60,000 nucleotides of DNA from Symbiodinium natans. Lineage: Eukaryota > Sar > Dinophyceae > Suessiales > Symbiodiniaceae. Both the position numbers and the translations under genes were made by a program. The DNA lies in contig CAJNDS010002726.1 of the NCBI GenBank assembly GCA_905221605.1, positions 64,001-124,000 on the forward strand, written 5' to 3'. This document shows positions 53,737 through 60,000 of the stretch, piece by piece. Position 1 is the stretch's first letter; each line of letters begins with the position of its first letter. The notes under the pieces are model-generated. The model saw only the letters and a list, made by a program, of their open reading frames with translations, did not search any database and was not told the origin of the DNA.

Positions 53737-54752
53737 AAAATATGCGTGTCGGCACCAACAAATCTGCCTTATGAGGTGCGCCCTCGGATTTGCTATCACG
53801 AAGCCATGTAATCTTAACCTCATAGCAAAACTCAGAGCTTCAGTTCACTCTCAGAAGCACGGCCCCAGCAAGGCACACCGCAGCATCCTTTCGGGAAGGA
53901 CACGGGCAGCAAGGTGGGTACTGGATGCAAAGACATTCCCAAATGAGTGGTCCTTATAAGAGCGATGACAGGTTTTGGGGTGCATCCCAGACCATCAGGG
54001 ATAACGATCAAGTAGTATCGCGATTCCAAGCAAGAGTGATGGCTATTTAGGACATGGCCCCCACGATTAGGGTCGGAGCTATCCTTGATAGTCGAATGGT
54101 TTGTGCGTTGCAGGGAGCTTTCGGTGATTCTGGCCGCAAGATTTTTAATTCTCATTCCTTTGTGCAACAGCGAGAAGCGAGATGATGGGGGTTTTCCAGC
54201 TATTCCAGGTGACGATCCGGCTGAGCGGTGATGTGCTCAACACGGAGGCCAGTGAGCCCCGTTGGAGCTTGAGAACCGTAGAGTGTAGAGCGCTAATCAC
54301 CCCCGGCCCCCCCTCCCGCCCGAATTTTCTACAATCCTGAAGACTGGAAGGATGGGGATCTTCGCCACGGACAATAGCTCTGTACTCATTCATCCCCGAC
54401 CCAAAGCACAAGCTCTAAGCCTCCACAAGTCTTATCTTATTATCAGGGTCTGGATAGGTTTCTTCAGAGAAATGTTCCTCTGTGCGAGCCACAAAGTTTT
54501 CTTTTGGCTATTTTCCGTCTTCACGATGACGGATCCATTACAAGCTGCCGGCGGTCTGCTTCAGAAGTCTTCGATGTGCAGATTGCTCATCCCCGAACCG
54601 CAGATGGCCTACAAGTTAGAGTAAGAGTTTTTTGTTGAGCACGTGGCCAGGACTACGTCTACATTCAAGAGCAGTCTCTCTGGGGCAAGGCAGCGCTCAT
54701 GTTCATTAGAGCCCAAAGCCTAACTTCCAAGCCCCAGGCACGATTGCCTCAT

Positions 54753-55025
54753 GTCTGTGTGTGATGTGTGATGTGTGCTGTGTGCTGTGTGCTGTGTTCT
54801 GTGTGCTGTGTGCTGTGTGCTGTGTGCTGTGTGCTGTGTGTTGTGTGATGTGTGATGTGTGATGTGAGTGTGTGTGTGTGTGATGTGTGCTATGTGATGT
54901 GCGTTGTGCGGTGTGTGGTGTGTGGTGCGTGGTGTGTGATGTGTGACGGGTGGGTGTGTGGTGTGTGGTGTTTGTATGTGTGTGTGTGTGTGTGAGTGAG
55001 TGTGAGTGTGAGTGTGTTTGTGCGC
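54753..55025. repeat. 270-bp TG-rich array (tgtgatg/tgtgctg)
   Basis: Units of tgtgatg, tgtgctg and tgtggtg alternate with pure TG runs. The open minus-strand frames (His/Thr-rich) are repeat translations. Confidence 0.85.
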
Positions 55026-55381
55026 CACAGCCATGACTATCTTTTGATACTGCATGCACTGCGTCAAAGAAGTCTGAGGAATTGTCAAATGATCGGTTCG
55101 CTCTTCTGCAGTGGAGTTCGGGCTCCTGGAGTCATGCATCCTAAACGCGTGACCCTTTCACCCTCTCACTCACTCTCTGTAAGCCACTTTAGAAGGTGAT
55201 TGCCGTCATCGGCCAGGTGCGAATCTGAGATTCGGAGATTTGCAGTTTCAGACATGCGGGCTTCAGTTGTGCGCATTCGGCTTGCCATGGCTGTTGCCTG
55301 TTGTAGTCTTGGGGTGGTTCCATGATCAGCTTTGCAGCTTTGCCCTGCGGCGTGTTCGTGCCTGGAGTTACCGCGCTATAG

Positions 55382-55609
55382 GAACAATCATGGAAGCAAG
55401 AGTCACGCAGTTCCTTTGATCCGCATCGCGCGCTTGCTCTAGCCAAACCTCCGAAACCCCAAGCCTTGGCACGCGCCATGTTCCACCAGTCACTAAGTCG
55501 AGGTCAAAACATACGGCGCGCCGATTGCCGACACTTGGTCCGACTCTCAGAGCGAGCCCCTAGCGTTTCTTACACTCTTGAGTCCTGTGCCGCCCAGCAA
55601 TGCATATAA
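55382..55609 (+). CDS. Candidate terminal exon, basic
   Basis: After gcgctatag the phase-0 frame has 75 codons and TAA: EQSWKQESRSSFDPHRALAL and later HQSLSRGQNIRRADCRHLVR. A minus-strand frame (55189-55479) with MEPPQDYNRQQPWQAECAQL overlaps and is equally protein-like. Confidence 0.33.
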   Translation, partial: EQSWKQESRSSFDPHRALALAKPPKPQALARAMFHQSLSRGQNIRRADCRHLVRLSERAPSVSYTLESCAAQQCI

Positions 55610-55656
55610 AGGTGAATTTTCTGGAAGGTTGCAATGTGGCTTTCTTCTTGCTATAG

Positions 55657-55790
55657 GACTCTGAAGCCCCGCTTCCGATCTCACCAGGCTCCGCCTTGCG
55701 CAGAGCATTGGAGCGTCCGAAGAGACGGCCTGCGTCATGAACGCCACCGGGCAGAGCACCCAGAACCCCGTTTTAATCTCGGTCATGACT
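55657..55790 (+). CDS. Possible second-G8 exon, frame unresolved
   Basis: A strong acceptor (gctttcttcttgctatag) lies upstream. One frame reads LTRLRLAQSIGASEETACVM, which resembles the TRLAQT..AG..x strand of the first G8 set. Two other frames are open as well. Confidence 0.33.
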
Positions 55791-55874
55791 GAGTAGGCTC
55801 TCAAATCCGCTCGACAGCTGGGATGCAGAAATGTGGCCATGAAGCCGGTTGACATGTCTCCGTCTCCACCACAG

Positions 55875-56046
55875 TTCCACTGCGATGCGCTTTCGATAGG
55901 CCTGTGGACTGGCCTGCTGGCACAGAGGTGGCCTTTTCGGTGACGGAGTTCGGGCCCCAACGCAAGGGGTTTGGCACGTTCCGGGGCTACGGCTTTGCCT
56001 GTCTCAGCTGCCACGAGCTCGAAGCCGACTCCTGTGCGGGTTCAAG
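55875..56046 (+). CDS. Post-G8 exon, DRPVDWPAGTEV (second set)
   Basis: Between ctccaccacag and AAG|GTGGGT the frame reads LRCAFDRPVDWPAGTEVAFS, VTEFGPQRKGFGTFRGYGF and ACLSCHELEADSC. P-V-D-W-P-x-G-(T/D)-E-(V/I) is the segment right after the G8 domain. It is the second copy of this motif on the + strand (the first is at 21603), so the window holds two G8 modules. The Cys-rich tail is unusual. Confidence 0.72.
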
Positions 56047-56295
56047 GTGGGTTCCCAGGTGCATCGTCTACTTCGGGCTCATTGGGCACAGGTGAGGGGA
56101 ATGCTGCAACCAGAAGCAGCGACACTGAGCAACGCACTGGTATGGACGCAATCCCACATCTTTCCCTTAGAAGATCTGAGAAGTAATAATCACCAATAAA
56201 CGCTCGGCCGCAAGCCGCTTGGCTTCGTGGCCCAAGAAGTATCCCGACTACAGACGACGACGCAACTTCTGAAGGGCAACTCAGCTCCCCTTCAG

Positions 56296-56386
56296 GTTCG
56301 ACAACCCGTGGGGCCGCACGCTCACTCGGACGCTCACGCAAGACACGGTCCGGCGCTTGGAGCTGCCCCGCTTCCCCCAAGAGGAC
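56296..56386 (+). CDS. Exon following the second VDW exon
   Basis: After ccccttcag the frame reads FDNPWGRTLTRTLTQDTVRR and LELPRFPQED, ending at a GCAAGC-type donor (GAC|GCAAGC), which is the favoured GC-donor consensus. A g-x-T-L-T/x-L strand is expected after the VDW segment. The family fit is reasonable, and coding potential is good. Confidence 0.58.
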
Positions 56387-56671
56387 GCAAGCACCTTGGG
56401 CCCCCTGAGCCATAAAGCCAATGTAAAGCCCTCTGCTAGGATTGAAGAGGTGATGGGCTTTAGGGGACCCCCAGCGCTGGATCCTCAGAGTCTGATTCTG
56501 AAGGACTCAGGATTTCAATTGCGTTCTTTTAACGGTTCTATTGGATTCTGCCTCCCACTGGTCGAGCTTAGAACTTGAGCCCATGTACTATAGACTATAG
56601 AGGTTAGGGTTTCGGGTTCAGGAGGGAGCCAGGGTTTCAGGTCTCACAGTGGTGAAGTTGTTCGCAGAGTC

Positions 56672-56968
56672 TTGGAAGGCTTCTCAAAGCGCAGCGGAGC
56701 TAGAGTTTCCATGACCGGTGCCGAATGCCTGGGTTCAGATTTGCGTGACTTCTCAGGCCTCGTGTCGACGGCAAAGGATTGGGATTTGAGAATGCCTTCG
56801 AGGATTGAAATCCTTAGAGCTCCAAACAGCTCGTCACATGATTTCAACCATAGACCTAACAGGTTCATTGTTCAGCTCTTGTCATCCAGAGCTCAGCCTC
56901 AAGTTCTCCACCCATCCTTGTCAAGCTCCATCATAGAAGCACGTGGCCATAAAATCAGACCATCGTAG
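56672..56968 (+). CDS. Open frame, unknown
   Basis: This is 98 codons including SDLRDFSGLVSTAKDWDLRM and SSHDFNHRPNRFIVQLLSSR. No splice or motif support is seen; it may be intron sequence. Confidence 0.25.
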   Translation: MEGFSKRSGARVSMTGAECLGSDLRDFSGLVSTAKDWDLRMPSRIEILRAPNSSSHDFNHRPNRFIVQLLSSRAQPQVLHPSLSSSIIEARGHKIRPS

Positions 56969-57808
56969 ACATTCCAAACCGAAGCCATGCACGTCACAGT
57001 GGTGCTCCTGAGCGGACAGAGCGCGTGCTGCCACTTGGCGGAGTCAGCTAGCCAGTCGGTTGGCTCAACATGTTTGGGGCAACGCTGTGAAGCCCAGATG
57101 CGTCCAACACCCGAAGCCCCAAAAGCCCAAAACCTCAGATCATGGGCGTTCGGTTGGACTGTGGGCGGTTTAGGCCTTGTAGTGTCCTCTTTTGAGTTTT
57201 ACAAAATCATTTGCCACATCTGAGCTTTAGAGGTGCTGTGCTGACATGTACTCTCATCTCATGATCACATTCTTCTGTGCACCCACCGCTCCCCCCCCCC
57301 CCACAAAACCACCAGTGAAACATTTGAGCTTGTGGCTTCCAAATGTTGTCTTCCAGCAGCCCCTCCCCGAACACCCCGAGCCTAGCCCTTGAATGTCTTC
57401 CCCTGAGGCGCCGTTTCGCCCGAGAGCCTGGTGAACGAACTGAGGAGGCTGGCGCAGCAACTCTGATCTGATAACCTCACCATTTACTTGCCATTTACCA
57501 TGTTGCTTCGGCCGGCTTCATGATGGTGTTGGACGCTAGGGGGCGGTTCTGTCCAAGGAGCCTTCGATGAACGTCTGAACGCCTTGCGACCATCGAGTAG
57601 CATTGCAGACACGGCAGCCCTGATCAGCATCTGAGGCTGCAACTTAGCGTCCGCATCGAAAGACTGGTATCTCCTGCTGGACACTGCCTGCTCCTGGCCT
57701 TTAGCTTAGAGTTCGGGGGGGGCTGGATGTTGGGTTCTGGCTTCGCTCCGGGGTTGTTGGGCGGTTCGCGGACTCGAAACTATCTGAAGGGCGAACATGA
57801 GTTTCTAG

Positions 57809-57941
57809 CACCTGGTTCCATGGGGCTGCCCTACTCCGGAGCCCCCTCCTCGCCCTCCTGGCCCTGAGGAAGGGCAACGCCAAGTTGGGAGACTTGGGCT
57901 TGGCCGATGGGGACCTTCTCAATGCTATCGCCCCTTGGGGT
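57809..57941 (+). CDS. HERC/RCC1-like gene, ubiquitin-like exon
   Basis: After gagtttctag the frame reads TWFHGAALLRSPLLALLALR, then AKLGDLGLADGDLLNAIAP. The L-x-x-L-G-L-x-D-G-D-x-L-x-A ending is the last part of a ubiquitin-like fold. Many dinoflagellate predicted proteins start with such a domain and continue into TWG-type repeats, exactly as here. The right edge is AAT|GC or GGT|GC (GC donors). Confidence 0.62.
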
Positions 57942-58048
57942 GCACCACTAGAAGCCTAAGCCCTTACAAGCTTTTTCTTTTCGTTCAGGTGGGTGCACCT
58001 CGTAAAGCAGGGTCGAGAGGAGTTGAGTGTCTTAGCTTGAAGCAACAG

Positions 58049-58126
58049 GTGAGTGAGCCGGGCCACTGCATTCAGTGCCACAGCCACGGCACGGCCTTTG
58101 CCGGCATCCGGGCCGACGGCACGGCA
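58049..58126 (+). CDS. HERC/RCC1-like gene, repeat exon AFAGIRADGT
   Basis: Twenty-six phase-0 codons after gaagcaacag read VSEPGHCIQCHSHGTAFAGI then RADGTA, ending at the GC donor GCA|GCCCGA. The half-repeat (I-x-A/C-x-x-x-x-A-F-A-x-I-R-A-D-G-T-x) joins VVTWG of the next exon in phase 0. Confidence 0.75.
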
Positions 58127-58464
58127 GCCCGACAAGATATTTTCTGCATTCAGAAACTTCGCCTGTCGGGGCTGTCGGTTATCGGCTCCCAGGCTGAGGA
58201 GTGTCGCCCTCAGAAGTAAGAGTGGCCCACACAAGCTTCATAGGGATCAAGTTCAGGCGAACCGGCTCGCTAAGTCCAAAAGCGGTCCTATTCGGGTTTG
58301 GGGGCGCGCCTGGCCGCATGGTTTGGGGCAATGTAGCATTCTCACAATCTTCAGGCAGCAGCCCTTGAAGCAACCCTTCCCCCGTGCCCGGCATCACGAA
58401 ACTATACAAGCCTGAAGCTCTCCGCCGCAAACCTTCAACTCCTTCCACTATACCAGCAACAAAG

Positions 58465-58545
58465 GTTGTCACCTGGGGACATCCTCAAGAAGGCGGCGAC
58501 TGCAGCGCAGTGGCCAGCGAGTTGGTGGGCGTGCAGCGCATTCAC
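58465..58545 (+). CDS. HERC/RCC1-like gene, repeat exon VVTWG..GGD
   Basis: Twenty-seven phase-0 codons after agcaacaaag read VVTWGHPQEGGDCSAVASEL, then VGVQRIH. V-x-T-W-G-x-x-x-x-G-G-D-(S/C)-x-x-V-x-x-x-L-x-x-V-x-x-I is the second half of the repeat. The exon stops at the GC donor CAC|GCGACT, and the next exon supplies ATLAAFAAI. Confidence 0.87.
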
Positions 58546-58725
58546 GCGACTTGTCATCGCCCGATTTGAGAGAGTGCATGAACTTTTAAGCCTCAACTCG
58601 GGCCTCTTCGAGGAGTGCCCTGAGCGCCTTGAACCAGCAATGACAATCTCCAGGAGCCCGAATGCCCATCCCTGACAACCGAAGTACCGAAATTCCTCAA
58701 GCCTAGTAATGTCTTCGTTGCCAAG

Positions 58726-58770
58726 GCCACGCTCGCAGCGTTTGCTGCCATTACACGCGGCGGACGCGTC
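58726..58770 (+). CDS. HERC/RCC1-like gene, 45-nt exon AFAAITRGGRV
   Basis: Fifteen phase-0 codons, ATLAAFAAITRGGRV, lie between cgttgccaag and GTC|GTGATC. It completes the blade begun at 58465 and joins the next VTWG exon in phase 0. Each exon equals half a repeat unit. Confidence 0.82.
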
Positions 58771-59275
58771 GTGATCCTGGCCGCAGCTGTCGAGCTAGCT
58801 TTTTTGAGGGAAACCTATTGCGGGCGTCGCGAAGCTTGGGTTTGGGATTCAAACCTTTTATGGGGAGGTTATTTCTAAATAATTGGGGTATGGGGTAAAC
58901 GTGTAGGGCTCATACGGGGGGGAGGCATCGAGGTTGAAACGAGTCGTAGTCCCGAAGAGGACATCACCACAGGAGGCCCTAGCTTTAGCATTCTCGCGAG
59001 TTTCCCTTACATGGGGGCACCTTCTGAACAACACGTGCCCTAGGAAATAGCTGCATATGTACTAGTTCGGATCTATATGACATACGTACTTCCTCCTTGC
59101 TTGTATCCTCCGTTCACTCTGAGGGCATGCTGAATGAAGTCCGAAGTCTTTGCGGATATGGGACTGACAACCATCGGATTCGATGTGAGCTGAGATGGCT
59201 CAGATTGCTCAAGATGTTATCGCCCTAAACTTTTCCAGGCCCCAAACCCTAAAAAACCCCGCATTCCGTGCTGAG

Positions 59276-59330
59276 GTGACTTGGGGCAGCGCGCGGCACG
59301 GTGGCGACAGCCGAGGGGTGCCGGAGGGGC
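59276..59330 (+). CDS. HERC/RCC1-like gene, repeat exon VTWG..GGDS
   Basis: After tccgtgctgag the phase-0 frame reads VTWGSARHGGDSRGVPE, a second TWG half-repeat. The right edge is near 59330 (GC donor). The gene continues beyond the window, so the number of repeats and any HECT domain cannot be seen. Confidence 0.8.
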
Positions 59331-59835
59331 ACGCTTTCATCATACTTTCATCTGAGTCGGGGTTAAAATGGCGGAACGCTAACAGCTAGGGCTGTGGGAT
59401 GCAGGCTGCCTCTCTGAGTCTCTCGAGTTGTTGAGAGAGTCCTTGCATTCTCATGGAACAACATGACCTGGAAAGCTAGGCTTCAAGTACGTTCGCCTTA
59501 GACGCCTCTGTCATGTCTTTACGAAAGCAACATGCAACTGATATGCTGAGATGCCACCACCTGAAGATTGAAGCGAGGGGGGCGAAAGGGAGTGGGGTCA
59601 GCGACACGTCAGTAGTACATCCCGGAGGTGCCAGCAGCTTCGGAATCGGGCTGTTACTCTTAGGGCTTCGGTGCTTCTGTCACTCCAGCTGCTTCGGGAG
59701 GAACTGGGGCCAAGATGTCTGAAGGCCTTATAGAGTTTCGGCCATCCATGGGTTTCAGAGTATGGTAAGCCTGCAGCTGTAAGCCCCATGTCTCTCAACG
59801 CAGCCTGAAGATCCAAAAAGCGCACCTTCTCATTA

Positions 59836-59950
59836 CAGCAAACTCCAGAAAGTTGGAACCTGGTTTAAGGATGATTCGAGCCGGGATTCCCCTTAGCATG
59901 CCTTTTGGGGTATGGGGATCATGATGTTCCAACTTTTTGGAGTTTTACTG
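59836..59950. mobile_element. Small mariner-like MITE with TA target duplication
   Basis: A 115-bp element starts CAGCAAACTCCAGAAAGTTG and ends with the imperfect complement CAACTTTTTGGAGTTTTACTG. It is flanked by TA on both sides (59834-59835 and 59951-59952). CAG..CTG ends with TA duplication are typical for Tc1/mariner-type non-autonomous elements. No transposase is present. Confidence 0.6.
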
Positions 59951-60000
59951 TACAGCTACAACCTGAACCTTTTCGAACGCTCCCTACGCCTTTGGGCAAC

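Noticed and set aside
54706-55139. His/Thr-rich minus-strand frames of 117 and 139 codons
   Set aside because: They come from the TG-rich repeat array.

Overview
This is nuclear DNA from a eukaryote, most likely a dinoflagellate. I infer a Symbiodiniaceae-like genome of about 50% GC; the species is not determined. Evidence: (1) there are no long uninterrupted genes, only short exons (27 to about 240 nt) far apart, flanked by pyrimidine-rich AG acceptors; (2) where protein homology fixes the exon edges, many donors are GC rather than GT, a known dinoflagellate trait; (3) one gene is built from the TWG..GGDS / AFAAI..DG repeats that are very common in dinoflagellate predicted proteins; (4) degenerate CCCTAAA (TTTAGGG-type) tracts are scattered through the non-coding DNA. 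No rRNA, tRNA, CRISPR array or bacterial-type operon was seen.

Layout. 1-15 kb: scattered candidate exons, mostly + strand. The best are 4923-5084 and a phase-consistent trio at 7367-7462, 7673-7780 and 7851-7973; their families are not recognised. 15.5-56.4 kb: the main content is a very large + strand fibrocystin-L / PKHD1-like gene, or two head-to-tail modules of one. Possible TIG-type exons (16.5, 18.2 kb) precede a G8 domain split over 20994-21667, a post-G8 exon with LLSRNVKIQGD (23.95 kb), a GGHTL exon (26.25 kb), and then a well-resolved parallel beta-helix block. That block comprises 31705-31748, 32020-32047, 32311-32367, 32815-32885, 33522-33548, 33875-33926, 34393-34443 and 35154-35207. 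Joined in phase, these exons read almost without a gap as the family's RYPLHFH, NSIHHSFQR, TIHAT, GHMFFVETG, NLAA, PAGFW..PNN and GSDGW segments. A DLDGTLTG exon (42.3 kb) and C-terminal-type exons (43-47 kb) follow. A second G8 set lies at 51.9-56.4 kb. 57.8-59.3 kb: the start of a + strand gene with a ubiquitin-like segment followed by RCC1/HERC-type repeats, running off the right edge.

The 26.3-31.7 kb and 36-41 kb intervals are introns or intergenic DNA full of unusual repeats. They hold a degenerate telomere-like field, a self-complementary array of a roughly 48-bp unit that flips orientation halfway, a 22-23-bp motif array that reappears in the opposite orientation, and a 700-bp cytosine tract of the form (C5-9AA)n. 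A small mariner-like MITE with TA ends lies at the right end.

How the genes work together: the G8/TIG/beta-helix protein is expected to be a large secreted or membrane-anchored extracellular protein. The HERC-like gene is probably an unrelated neighbour. Many lesser exon calls rest only on open frame plus splice signals; in this GC-balanced DNA several frames often look coding, so their confidence is kept low. RNA-seq would settle them.
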